Counted from the first letter of the stretch, positions 29,011 through 38,258 are shown. The stretch is DNA of 64,000 nt from Novosphingobium capsulatum NBRC 12533 (GCF_001598375.1 NZ_BCYV01000004.1:62001-126000), one strand, 5' to 3'. Made by a program: numbers and translations. Notes: generated by a model not told the origin, from the sequence alone.

Positions 29011-29751
29011 GTGGCTGATGGTCAGGAAAGTGCGGGGGGGCGCGCCGTGGCGACGCTGTTGTTCGCCCCTGGCACGCGCCCTGATGCCGATGCCCTGGCC
29101 GGGTTGGCCCAGGCCGAGCACGCCTTTGCCGTGAGCCATCGCCCGGGTGGCGCGGCCCGTTGGGTGGAACTGCTGCGCGATGGTTTGACGTTCGACCTGA
29201 CTGGTTTGGCGCCAAAAGAGGGGACGGCAACAGCGCTTGCGAACCTGCGTGTGGGCCTGCCTGCGGATTTTGACCCGAGCACCTATGAAGCGCTGCTGCT
29301 GGCGCCGGGGCCGCACTTGGCCGGGGCGGAAAGCCTCTTGCCGGTGGTGCAGGTGGCGGCCAGCCTGTTGCTGGCGCTGGCGACTTTGCCGGGCTTGGCG
29401 GCGATCGGCTGGTTGCCGGCTGGCAACCTTGTTTCGCCGCGCTGGTTCGTCGACGCCGTGCGCCCGTGGCTGAATGGCGGGCCGTTTCCGGCCATGGCCC
29501 TGGCCGGCCTGAAGCGCGGAGATGATCGCGTGACCAGCATCGGCCTGACCTTTTTCATCGGGCAGGAGTTTGCTTTGCACACCGGGGGCGCGCGGCCGGG
29601 AGAACAGCATGCGCGCGCCGCCGTGCGCCTGACAGACTGGTTGATCGCCCATGGCCACATTGCACAGGCGCAGGCGGTTGAGCTGCCCGGCGCTGGCACG
29701 CTCTGGTTAGAACCAGGGGAAGACTGTATCATTTCGGCACGATGGGCCTAA
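29011..29751 (+). CDS. Hypothetical protein, possibly DUF4261-like
   Basis: A 246-residue soluble protein of uncertain family. The C-terminal half shows an order of motifs resembling DUF4261 as I remember it: AAIGWLPAGNLVSPRWFVDA, a Trp/Leu-rich helix, SIGLTFFIGQEFAL, and a final LTDWLIAHGH helix; this is unverified. The first 60 residues are a separate alpha/beta part (ATLLFAPGTRPDADAL). GTG 29011 is preferred because AGGAG lies 8 bases upstream. Its end overlaps the start of the AHH gene by 10 bases, suggesting paired expression. Confidence 0.6.
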   Translation: MADGQESAGGRAVATLLFAPGTRPDADALAGLAQAEHAFAVSHRPGGAARWVELLRDGLTFDLTGLAPKEGTATALANLRVGLPADFDPSTYEALLLAPGPHLAGAESLLPVVQVAASLLLALATLPGLAAIGWLPAGNLVSPRWFVDAVRPWLNGGPFPAMALAGLKRGDDRVTSIGLTFFIGQEFALHTGGARPGEQHARAAVRLTDWLIAHGHIAQAQAVELPGAGTLWLEPGEDCIISARWA

Positions 29752-30290
29752 CGAAATGTGTTCCTGATTCGTCTCGCAAATGGCGGTTTGCCGCGCGTCG
29801 GGCGATTCCGTTTCATTGCGTCAACGTCGTCGGCTCTCCGGGATATCAGGCGCATATGCAGCGGCACCATATCCTGCCCTGCCAGGTTCTGACGCGCGCT
29901 GGTTTGAATGTCATGCTGGGCCGATTGGGCGAAGCCGAGGTGGGCTTTCACGATTTCCGCCGCAATGGTCTGCTGCTGCCGGCAACCGAGGCGGCCGCGC
30001 AACGCGTGCTGATGCCGCTGCATCGCGGCCCGCATCGGCAATACAACCAACTGGTGCTGGAACGGATCGGCCAGATCGAGGCCGGCTGGCAGCGGCGGCG
30101 CGGCGCCAACGACATGGCCGCCGATCGCGAAGCGCTGATGCGCCTCGACCTGTTGCAACGTGCCCTGCGCCGCCGCCTGCTCGATCCACGGCGCTGGGGC
30201 GGAATGCCGCTCAACCGTCGCGATCCGGCGGTGGATTTCAGCCATCTCGACGCCATGGCCGAAATGCTGTGGGCCGATACCGAGGCCTGA
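29742..30290 (+). CDS. AHH-domain putative nuclease
   Basis: A 182-residue protein matching the AHH family (PF14412), a branch of the HNH/EndoVII nuclease fold known mainly from bacterial toxins. The hallmark QRHHILPCQVL, the central FHDFRRNGLLLPATE and the second histidine motif PLHRGPHRQYNQLVLE are all intact. There is no signal peptide, export domain or repeat region, so it is a stand-alone domain. The start at 29742 overlaps the upstream gene; the only other in-frame ATG, 29856, would remove a SPGYQAH segment that looks conserved. Target (DNA or RNA) unknown. Confidence 0.75.
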   Translation: MGLTKCVPDSSRKWRFAARRAIPFHCVNVVGSPGYQAHMQRHHILPCQVLTRAGLNVMLGRLGEAEVGFHDFRRNGLLLPATEAAAQRVLMPLHRGPHRQYNQLVLERIGQIEAGWQRRRGANDMAADREALMRLDLLQRALRRRLLDPRRWGGMPLNRRDPAVDFSHLDAMAEMLWADTEA

Positions 30291-30293
30291 TCG

Positions 30294-30326
30294 CAAAAAG
30301 GCCCCGGAGCGGGTGCTCCAGGGCCC
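30294..30326 (-). terminator. Intrinsic terminator of leuA
   Basis: On the minus strand GGGCCCTGGAGC, a 4-base loop and GCTCCGGGGCC form a strong stem followed by TTTTTG. It sits 30 bases past the leuA stop, between convergent genes, and may also stop transcription from the AHH gene. Confidence 0.88.
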
Positions 30327-30355
30327 TTGCATGATGCGTGTGATGGTGGTGGCGA

Positions 30356-32026
30356 TCAGCGGCCGGCGTTGGCTGCCGAAAGGATGGCGCGCACGCTGGC
30401 GGTGGCAACGTCTTCGTCGATGCCCACGCCCCATACCACGCGCCCATCGGCCAGTACGCATTCGACATAGGCGGCCGCGCGCGCATTGGTGCCGCTGCCC
30501 ATGGCATGTTCGGAATAGTCGCGCACTTCCAGGCGAACGCCGAACCCTTCGGCCAAGGTGGCAACGACCGACGAGATCAGGCCATTGCCGCGCCCGCTGA
30601 CAGACTGCACCTGGCCATCGATCTCGATCTTGCCGGCAAACACGCGGGTGCCGTCGGTGCCGCGCTGCTCGTCATAATCGACCAGCTGGAAATGCTGCGG
30701 GGCATCCAGGCGATAGACCATGCGGAACACGCCCCAGATATCGCCGGCCTGCAGTTCGCGGCCCAGTTCGTCGGCCAGTTCCTGCACGTGGCGCGAGAAA
30801 TGCGCCTGCATCTTCTTGGGCAGCTTGAGGCCCTGGTCCTGTTCCAGCACCCAGGCAAAGCCGCCCTTGCCGCTTTGCGAATTGACGCGGATCACCGCCT
30901 CATAGCTGCGGCCCAGATCGGCCGGGTCGATCGGCAGATAGGGGACGGCCCAGAGTTCGTCGTTGCGCTTTTCCTGCGCGGCAAAGCCCTTCTTGATGGC
31001 GTCCTGGTGGCTGCCGGAAAAGGCGGTGAAGACCAGTTCGCCGCCATAGGGGTGGCGCGGATGCACGGGCAGCTGGTTGCAGTATTCCACTGTCTGGATC
31101 ACTTCGTCGATGTTCGAGAAGTCCAGTTCCGGGTCCACCCCTTGCGTGTAGAGGTTGAGGCCTACGGTCACCAGGCAGCAGTTGCCGGTACGCTCGCCAT
31201 TGCCGAACAGGCAGCCTTCGACACGATCGGCCCCGGCCATCAGGCCCAGTTCCGCCGCGGCCACGCCAGTGCCACGGTCGTTGTGGGTGTGCAGGCTGAT
31301 CACCGCACGATCGCGGCCGGGCAGGTTGCGGCAGAAATACTCGATCTGGTCGGCGTAGATATTGGCAGTGGAGGCTTCCACCGTGGCCGGCAGGTTGAGG
31401 ATGATGGGCTTTTCCACCGTGGGCTGCAGCACGTCCATCACCGCTTCGCAGCAGGCGATGCTGAAATCGAGTTCGGCGGTGGAGAAGGTTTCCGGGCTAT
31501 ATTCAAAGCGCCAGTCGGTCTGCGGGAAACGGGCGGCTTGGTCGCGCAGGAAAGTCGCCCCACGGCGGGCGATTTCCTTGATTTCGCTCTGTTCCATGCC
31601 GAACACCACGGTGCGCCACAGCGGCGATACCGCGTTGTAGACGTGGACGATCGCCTGCTTGGCGCCGGCCAGGCTTTCGAACGAGGTCTTGATCAGGTCT
31701 TCGCGCGATTGCGTCAGCACCTGGACGACGACGTCTTCGGGGATGCGGCCTTCGTCCACCAGGGCGCGGATGAAATCATATTCGGTGGCACCGGCGCTGG
31801 GGAAGCCGACTTCGATTTCCTTGAGGCCGACCTTGCACAGCAGATCGAAGAAGCGCGCCTTCTTGTCGGCGTCCATCGGATCGATCAGCGACTGGTTGCC
31901 ATCGCGCATGTCGGTCGAGAGCCAGCGCGGGGCCTTGGTGATGGTGCGCGAGGGCCACTGGCGATCGGGCAGATCCACCTGCGGAAACGGACGATACTTG
32001 ATGCCGGGATTCTTCAGCATGGCCAT
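30356..32026 (-). CDS. leuA: 2-isopropylmalate synthase
   Basis: A 556-residue enzyme that condenses acetyl-CoA with 2-oxoisovalerate, the committed step of leucine synthesis. The TIM-barrel signature [15 protein letters not shown] binds the metal and substrate, [16 protein letters not shown] holds the metal histidines, and the C-terminal LeuA dimer domain carries leucine feedback inhibition in relatives. Length matches the long class II form. ATG 32026 is used; an ATG two codons later is possible. A leucine-rich leader peptide gene and an RBS-pairing hairpin lie just upstream. Confidence 0.97.
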   Translation of the reverse strand: MAMLKNPGIKYRPFPQVDLPDRQWPSRTITKAPRWLSTDMRDGNQSLIDPMDADKKARFFDLLCKVGLKEIEVGFPSAGATEYDFIRALVDEGRIPEDVVVQVLTQSREDLIKTSFESLAGAKQAIVHVYNAVSPLWRTVVFGMEQSEIKEIARRGATFLRDQAARFPQTDWRFEYSPETFSTAELDFSIACCEAVMDVLQPTVEKPIILNLPATVEASTANIYADQIEYFCRNLPGRDRAVISLHTHNDRGTGVAAAELGLMAGADRVEGCLFGNGERTGNCCLVTVGLNLYTQGVDPELDFSNIDEVIQTVEYCNQLPVHPRHPYGGELVFTAFSGSHQDAIKKGFAAQEKRNDELWAVPYLPIDPADLGRSYEAVIRVNSQSGKGGFAWVLEQDQGLKLPKKMQAHFSRHVQELADELGRELQAGDIWGVFRMVYRLDAPQHFQLVDYDEQRGTDGTRVFAGKIEIDGQVQSVSGRGNGLISSVVATLAEGFGVRLEVRDYSEHAMGSGTNARAAAYVECVLADGRVVWGVGIDEDVATASVRAILSAANAGR

Positions 32027-32030
32027 GATG

Positions 32031-32155
32031 GCTGAACCTTAAAATGAAAATGATGCGTCTGGTGCGAGGGGATGACCCTTGGGCGCCGTGTGCGCCGCAA
32101 AACCGACGCGTCAGCTCACGCCCAAGGGCGTGTAAGTCGCAGGGTAAGGTTCAGC
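32031..32155 (-). promoter_or_regulatory. leuA leader hairpin pairing the leader ORF with the leuA ribosome site
   Basis: On the minus strand GCTGAACCTTA (32155-32145, inside the leader peptide gene) is exactly complementary to TAAGGTTCAGC (32041-32031), which contains the AAGG ribosome site of leuA. Nested inside, CCCTTGGGCG (32128-32119) pairs perfectly with CGCCCAAGGG (32085-32076). The result is a long composite hairpin that would hide the leuA start site. A ribosome paused on the leader Leu codons would cover the 5' arm and free leuA translation. There is no T-run after the stems, so translational rather than transcriptional control is favoured; this is inference. Confidence 0.75.
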
Positions 32156-32166
32156 GCGGCGATCAT
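32116..32166 (-). CDS. leuL: leuA leader peptide (16 aa, Leu-rich)
   Basis: The short frame ATG 32166 to TGA 32116 encodes MIAALNLTLRLTRPWA, with four leucines in seven alternating positions (5, 7, 9, 11), read from CTG, CTT, CTG and CTT. It lies 90 bases upstream of leuA on the same strand. The Leu codons overlap the segment complementary to the leuA ribosome site. Leu-rich leader peptides are the classic sensors of charged tRNA-Leu. The gene symbol is used by analogy. Confidence 0.75.
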   Translation of the reverse strand: MIAALNLTLRLTRPWA

Positions 32167-32174
32167 CGGCCATG

Positions 32175-32203
32175 CCTATGGTGCCTTGCGCCAGCTTTGT
32201 CCA
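32175..32203 (-). promoter_or_regulatory. Possible promoter for the leuA leader
   Basis: Minus-strand TGGACA (32203-32198) and CATAGG (32180-32175) are 17 bases apart. A start about 7 bases later would fall 2 bases before the leader ATG, making the leader peptide nearly leaderless. Only fair consensus match. Confidence 0.4.
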
Positions 32204-32219
32204 GATCAAATGCCGGGCG

Positions 32220-32254
32220 CAACAAACCCCGCAGCGGCATGCCGTTGCGGGGTT
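32220..32254 (-). terminator. Intrinsic terminator of the yceI-like gene
   Basis: On the minus strand AACCCCGCA, a 12-base loop and TGCGGGGTT form a 9-bp stem followed by TGTTG. It lies 21 bases after the YceI-like gene stop and separates it from the leuA promoter. Confidence 0.75.
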
Positions 32255-32274
32255 GCTGGTCAGTCAGGCAGAGG

Positions 32275-32922
32275 TCAGGCGGTCTTTTCGAACGCGATGG
32301 TGATGTTGAGTTTTACCTCGTCAGACACCAGCGGCAGCGCGCCATTCACGCCAAAGTCTGAACGCTTGAGCGTGGTGGTCCCTTCAAAACCGACTGTTTC
32401 CTTGCCCCAGCCTTTGCCGGCGCCGATGAACCTGGCGGCGATGGAAACCGGCGTGGTCACGCCATTGAGCGTGAGATTGCCTGCGATGGTGGCGCTGGTG
32501 CCATCGGCGCCAGGTGTCACACTGGTGGATGTGAAGGTGGCATCGGCCGGATTGGGGCCAAAGAAATCGGGCTTCTTGCCCTCGGTGCCGGGGCGCAGCA
32601 GGTGCGCATTGAGACCGGCATTGGCGGTGAGCACCTTGCTGACGGGGATAGTCGCGGTCACCTTGGCAGCGGAAAGATTGGCTGGATCGAGCGTGAGCTT
32701 GGCCGAAACATCACCAAACAGCCCGAAATAATCGTTGAAGCCGAGGTGGTTGACACTCCAGGCCACGAGCGAATGATTGGGATCGGCGGCATAGTTGCCG
32801 GCCGTGACGCGGGCCTTGTCCGGCTGGCCGGGAACGGCAGGGGCCTGGGCAATCATCGGCGTGGCGGCCAGGGCCAGGGCCAGTGGGGCGGCCAGCGTGA
32901 ACGCGGTACGAACGGTGATCAT
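32275..32922 (-). CDS. YceI-family secreted lipocalin-like protein (copy 1)
   Basis: A 215-residue YceI protein (PF04264), a periplasmic beta-barrel that binds long polyprenyl lipids in characterised members. A Sec signal peptide covers about the first 24 residues, ending AQAPA. The domain opens with the diagnostic NHSLVAWSVNHLGFNDYFG and closes with LKRSDFGVNGALPLVSDEV. ATG 32922 follows AAGGGAGA. A second member is at 49373-49996; this copy is about eight residues longer and differs around the MPPD/EGKKPDFFG loop. Confidence 0.92.
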   Translation of the reverse strand: MITVRTAFTLAAPLALALAATPMIAQAPAVPGQPDKARVTAGNYAADPNHSLVAWSVNHLGFNDYFGLFGDVSAKLTLDPANLSAAKVTATIPVSKVLTANAGLNAHLLRPGTEGKKPDFFGPNPADATFTSTSVTPGADGTSATIAGNLTLNGVTTPVSIAARFIGAGKGWGKETVGFEGTTTLKRSDFGVNGALPLVSDEVKLNITIAFEKTA

Positions 32923-33050
32923 GTGATGTCTCCCTTGGGCGCGGCCGTTGCGCAGCCAGGCACGCCGTCGCCCAGAGGGAAAGGTGCCAAACGCATGGGC
33001 GAGTGGCAAGCGAGCAAAGCGGCTATGGTCCCTGTTGCAGGGGCGGGCGA

Positions 33051-33449
33051 TCAGCCGCAGCGGGTGGCGGCGATCTGGCCGTGTTCGTCGACGATGACGT
33101 TGAGCCGGCCGGGCTGGTAATCCATCGTCACGGCATCGCCGGGATGGACCCAGCGGATGTGGCGATGGCCCACGGCCGCAATCACGGCGGCATGGGCTTC
33201 TTCGGATTCCGGCATGTTCATCAGCTTGGCCATGCGGCCTTCGCCGCAATTGATCGCGGGCAGGGTATCGGGATCGACCGCTGCATCGCTGCTGTCAGAG
33301 GCATCTGCCACTGGACCTGTAGCGGTGGGAGGCGCCACCGGCACTCCGGCGCCATCGGGCGTCGGCGTGGGCTTTGGCACCGGGGCCTGGCACGCCCCGA
33401 GCAGGCATAGCGCGGCACAGGCCGAGGCAAGATGGGGCAGCGAAGGCAT
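33051..33449 (-). CDS. I78-family peptidase inhibitor-like lipoprotein
   Basis: A 132-residue predicted lipoprotein. The signal ends in the lipobox LLGAC (Cys20), followed by a proline/threonine-rich linker of about 40 residues. The C-terminal domain matches the I78 inhibitor family: INCGEGRM, RHIRWVHPGDAVTMDYQPGR, then LNVIVDEHGQIAATRC, with two cysteines able to form a disulfide. Family members inhibit chymotrypsin-like or metalloproteases; the target here is unknown. ATG 33449 chosen, as the longer frame crosses the ilvC terminator. Confidence 0.82.
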   Translation of the reverse strand: MPSLPHLASACAALCLLGACQAPVPKPTPTPDGAGVPVAPPTATGPVADASDSSDAAVDPDTLPAINCGEGRMAKLMNMPESEEAHAAVIAAVGHRHIRWVHPGDAVTMDYQPGRLNVIVDEHGQIAATRCG

Positions 33450-33597
33450 CGGCGACTCGATCAGTTTCTGGTGGTGGGCAGGACTGGAAAGCGATGGGCG
33501 AACCAATAGGTCCAAAATGGCTATGAATGCATTTTTACGATTTTGCCATGCAGTTCGTCGAGCCGGTGGACCGCTCGGTAGAGCGAGGGGGCGCACG

Positions 33598-33631
33598 AAA
33601 AAGGGCCAGCCCGCCAAACGGGCCGGCCCCT
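33598..33631 (-). terminator. Intrinsic terminator of ilvC
   Basis: On the minus strand GGGGCCGGCCCG, a 5-base loop and CGGGCTGGCCC form a long stem followed by TTTTTCG. A separate 10-bp hairpin (GCGCCACCGC/GCGGTGGCGC) lies between it and the ilvC stop. Confidence 0.88.
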
Positions 33632-33695
33632 TTGCCGGAAGGCCGCGCCACCGCACTTGCCAAGGCAAGGCGCGGTGGCGCAGGTCTTTGCGCGA

Positions 33696-35337
<1,642 letters not shown>

Positions 35338-35360
35338 CGGATCAATCTTCAAATCGGGCT

Positions 35361-37112
35361 TCAGACCAGGGCCTTGGCTTCATCATCCATCGTGCCGGCC
35401 ACTTCGTCGCCGTAGAGGATCATGTCGGTATGCGCTGCGCCCGAGGGGATCATCGGGAAGCAGTTGGCTTCCTTGGTGACGCGGCAATCGACAATCACCG
35501 GGCCGGGATGATCGATCATCGCGCGGATGCCGTCGTCCAGCTGATCGAGCGTGTCGATCTGGATGCCCTTCCAGCCATAGGCCTCTGCCAGCTTCACGAA
35601 ATCGGGAAGGGCATCGGAATAGGAGCTGGAATAGCGGCTTTCATATGTCAATTCCTGCCACTGGCGGACCATCCCCATCCATTCGTTGTTGAGGATGAAG
35701 ACCTTGACCGGCAGGCGGAACTGCGTGGCAGTGCCCAACTCCTGGATATTCATCTGGATGGAGGCATCGCCGGCAATATCGATCACCAGCGCATCGGGGC
35801 AGCCCACCTGCGCGCCGATCGCCGCCGGCAGGCCATAGCCCATCGTGCCCAGGCCACCCGAGGTCAACCACTTGTTGGGCCGATCGAAGTGGAAGTGCTG
35901 CGCCGCCCACATCTGATGCTGGCCCACTTCGGTGCTGATGATCGGCTCGCGGTCCTTGGTCAGTTCATAGAGCCGCTCGATCGCCAGCTGGGGCATGATC
36001 TCGCCATTGGTACGCTTGGGATAGGCCAGGCTGTTGCGCGCGCGCCAGCCGTTGATGCGCGCATGCCATTCGGTCAGATCCTGCGCCTGGTGCCCGGCGT
36101 CGAGCCAGCCGGTGATGATCTGGTGCAGTACGCGGCCGCAATCGCCCACCAGCGGCAGATCGACGCGGACGGTCTTGTTGATCGACGCACGATCGATATC
36201 GATGTGGATCTTGCGGCTATCGGGCGAAAATGCGTCGAGCCGGCCGGTGACGCGATCATCGAAGCGCGCGCCGATGCACACGACCAGATCGGCGCGGTTC
36301 ATCGCCATGTTCGCTTCATAGGTGCCGTGCATGCCGAGCATGCCCAGCCAATCCTTGTGCGCAGCGGGGAACGCGCCCAGGCCCATCAGCGTGGAGGTGA
36401 CTGGCGCGCCGGTGAGCGTCTGGAGTTCCTGCAGCAGACGCGCGGCTTCCGGGCCGGAGTTGATCACCCCGCCGCCGGTATAGAACACTGGCGCCTTGGC
36501 CGTCGCGAGCATGGCCACGGCCTGCGCAATCGCGTCGCTGGGCGCTTCCACCTGCGGGGCATAGCGATTGCGCATCTGCGTCGCCTGGCCGGTCCAGCGG
36601 GTGGAGGCGATCTGCACGTCCTTGGGAATGTCGACCACGACCGGGCCGGGGCGGCCTTCGGTGGCGATGCGGAACGCCTCGTCGATGATCGTCGCCAGCT
36701 CTGCCGGGTCTTTGACCAGGTAGTTGTGCTTGGTGCAGTGGCGCGTGATGCCGACGGTATCGGCTTCCTGGAACGCGTCGGACCCGATCAGGGCCGTGGG
36801 CACCTGGCCGGTGATGACGACCATCGGGATCGAATCGAGGAACGCGTCGGCAATGCCGGTAACGGCATTGGTCGCGCCAGGGCCCGAGGTGACCAGCACG
36901 ACCCCGGGCTTGCCCGTGGCGCGGGCATAGCCTTCGGCGGCATGAGCCGCACCGGCTTCGTGGCGGACGAGGATGTGGCGGATGCGTTCATCGCCGAACA
37001 GCGCATCATAGATCGGAAGTACCGCGCCGCCGGGATAGCCGAACACAAATTCGACGCCCTTGGCGACCAGGCTTTCGACCAGGATTTCAGCGCCGCTGCG
37101 CTCGCTTTTCAC
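35361..37112 (-). CDS. ilvB: Acetolactate synthase large (catalytic) subunit
   Basis: A 583-residue ThDP enzyme, the first common step of branched-chain amino-acid synthesis. The catalytic glutamate region (FGYPGGAVLPIYDALFG...RHEAGAAHAAEGYA), the FAD-binding centre, and the ThDP motif IDIAGDASIQMNIQELGTA are all present. The start is GTG 37112 with AAGG 6 bases upstream. A terminator-like attenuator stands in the 160-base leader. The ilvB-ilvH-ilvC order is typical of proteobacteria. The gene could equally be labelled ilvI. Confidence 0.96.
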   Translation of the reverse strand: MKSERSGAEILVESLVAKGVEFVFGYPGGAVLPIYDALFGDERIRHILVRHEAGAAHAAEGYARATGKPGVVLVTSGPGATNAVTGIADAFLDSIPMVVITGQVPTALIGSDAFQEADTVGITRHCTKHNYLVKDPAELATIIDEAFRIATEGRPGPVVVDIPKDVQIASTRWTGQATQMRNRYAPQVEAPSDAIAQAVAMLATAKAPVFYTGGGVINSGPEAARLLQELQTLTGAPVTSTLMGLGAFPAAHKDWLGMLGMHGTYEANMAMNRADLVVCIGARFDDRVTGRLDAFSPDSRKIHIDIDRASINKTVRVDLPLVGDCGRVLHQIITGWLDAGHQAQDLTEWHARINGWRARNSLAYPKRTNGEIMPQLAIERLYELTKDREPIISTEVGQHQMWAAQHFHFDRPNKWLTSGGLGTMGYGLPAAIGAQVGCPDALVIDIAGDASIQMNIQELGTATQFRLPVKVFILNNEWMGMVRQWQELTYESRYSSSYSDALPDFVKLAEAYGWKGIQIDTLDQLDDGIRAMIDHPGPVIVDCRVTKEANCFPMIPSGAAHTDMILYGDEVAGTMDDEAKALV

Positions 37113-37130
37113 GACCTTGTTCCCTTGCTT

Positions 37131-37248
37131 GCCGGGCCGCGCGAACGGCCCATAATCCTAAAAAATTGCGGCCCGGCTGCAGTTGCCTGCGCCGGGCCGT
37201 CTCTCCCTACTCGGGCACTTGGCAAGAGCCAAGCAATTGACGGCTTGG
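37131..37248 (-). promoter_or_regulatory. ilvB leader: competing hairpins and attenuator-like terminator
   Basis: On the minus strand CCAAGC (37248-37243) can pair with GCTTGG (37234-37229), while overlapping CTTGGC (37233-37228) can pair with GCCAAG (37223-37218). Next, CGGCCCGGC and GCCGGGCCG (37199-37191 and 37177-37169) form a strong stem followed by six Ts (37165-37160), 48 bases before the ilvB GTG. A third arm, GCGGCCCGGC (37140-37131), is complementary to the terminator 3' arm. It may be an ilv attenuator, or a miaA terminator reused in the ilvB 5' leader. I found no convincing leader peptide. Confidence 0.7.
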
Positions 37249-37251
37249 TAA

Positions 37252-37273
37252 TTGACACAAACATTCGTGTCAA
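37252..37273. promoter_or_regulatory. 22-bp inverted repeat containing a -35-like box
   Basis: TTGACAC, eight bases, then GTGTCAA. It starts 5 bases after the miaA stop and includes TTGACA, a consensus -35. A weak TACCAA lies 17 bases on. It may be an operator overlapping the ilvB promoter. Confidence 0.5.
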
Positions 37274-37277
37274 CCCG

Positions 37278-38258
37278 CTAGTTTTGAAATAAAGATGCTA
37301 TCCGGGTTCTGTCAAGGCAATTTTCGTGCGTGTCGCGTGGCCAATCGCCGGGAAACTGGTGCTTGGCCCAGGTGAACTGCCGCTTGGCATAGCGCCGGGT
37401 GGCCTGGCTGCCGGCGGCGATGGCGGATTCGGCGCTGATTTCACCGCGCAGGTAGGCCGCGATCTCGGGCACGCCGATCGCGCGCATCACCGGCAGATCG
37501 GGATCGAGCTGGCGTGCCAGCAGCGCGGCAACTTCGGCCTGGGCGCCCTGTTCCCACATGGCGGCAAAGCGTTGGTCGCAGCGGGCATAGAGCCAGGCGC
37601 GATCGGGCAGCAGCACCAGCGGGCGCAGCGTCACGCTGTTGGCAATGCCACCCTCGCGCCGGGCCTGCCAGTGGGCCAACGGCTGGCCGGTGGAGCGCAC
37701 CACTTCCAGCGCGCGGGCGATGCGGATGCTGTCGCCAGGATTGAGCGCGGCGGCGCGGGCTGGGTCTTCGCGACACAGCGCGGCATAGGCCTCACTTACC
37801 GGCAGGACGCGAACCACCGCCCGGATGGCGGGATCAATGGCGGGAATAGGGGCAATCCCATCAAGCAGTGTGCGGATATAAAGGCCGGTGCCGCCGACCA
37901 GGATCGGCAGCGCGCCAGCCGCGTGCGCAGTGGCGATTTCTGCCTGGGCCGCCAGCGCCCAATCGGCGGCGGAACAGGCCTGCGGGCCGTCCCAGGCGCC
38001 GAACAGGCGGTGCGGCACGCCCTGCATTTCCGCCGGTGAAGGGCGGGCGCTGAGGATGGCGAGATCGGCGTAGACCTGTGCGCTATCGGCATTGATCACC
38101 ACGGCGGCGCGGCCAGCGGCCTGCTCGGCCAGGGCCAGCCGCACGGCAAGATCGCTCTTGCCGCTGGCGGTTGGCCCTGCAATGAGCGCGAGCCGAGGCC
38201 GGTTGTCGGTGGCGTGATTGTCCTGGCCGGAACAGGAAAGGGAAGTTTCAGTGCTCAT
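37278..38258 (-). CDS. miaA: tRNA dimethylallyltransferase
   Basis: A 326-residue enzyme that adds dimethylallyl to adenosine 37 of tRNAs reading UNN codons. The P-loop GPTASGKSD is at residues 28-36, followed by INADSAQVYADLAILSARP and VGGTGLYIRTLLDG; the C-terminal tRNA-contact motif GSQATRRYAKRQFTWA is intact. ATG 38258 gives 20 residues before the P-loop. This start codon overlaps the divergent serB start, so each gene's promoter must lie inside the other's coding sequence. Confidence 0.95.
   Translation of the reverse strand: MSTETSLSCSGQDNHATDNRPRLALIAGPTASGKSDLAVRLALAEQAAGRAAVVINADSAQVYADLAILSARPSPAEMQGVPHRLFGAWDGPQACSAADWALAAQAEIATAHAAGALPILVGGTGLYIRTLLDGIAPIPAIDPAIRAVVRVLPVSEAYAALCREDPARAAALNPGDSIRIARALEVVRSTGQPLAHWQARREGGIANSVTLRPLVLLPDRAWLYARCDQRFAAMWEQGAQAEVAALLARQLDPDLPVMRAIGVPEIAAYLRGEISAESAIAAGSQATRRYAKRQFTWAKHQFPGDWPRDTHENCLDRTRIASLFQN

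Noticed and set aside
29742..30290. Polymorphic toxin effector
   Set aside because: No secretion domain, repeat filaments or N-terminal trafficking region; only the nuclease domain is present.
32076..32128. Transcription attenuator for leuA
   Set aside because: The 10-bp stem is strong but no T-run follows it, so it is described as a translational-control hairpin.
37141..37262. Leader peptide for ilvB
   Set aside because: All three frames were read. One from ATG at 37264 runs through the terminator without Ile/Val/Leu enrichment; a Val/Leu-containing frame has no start codon.
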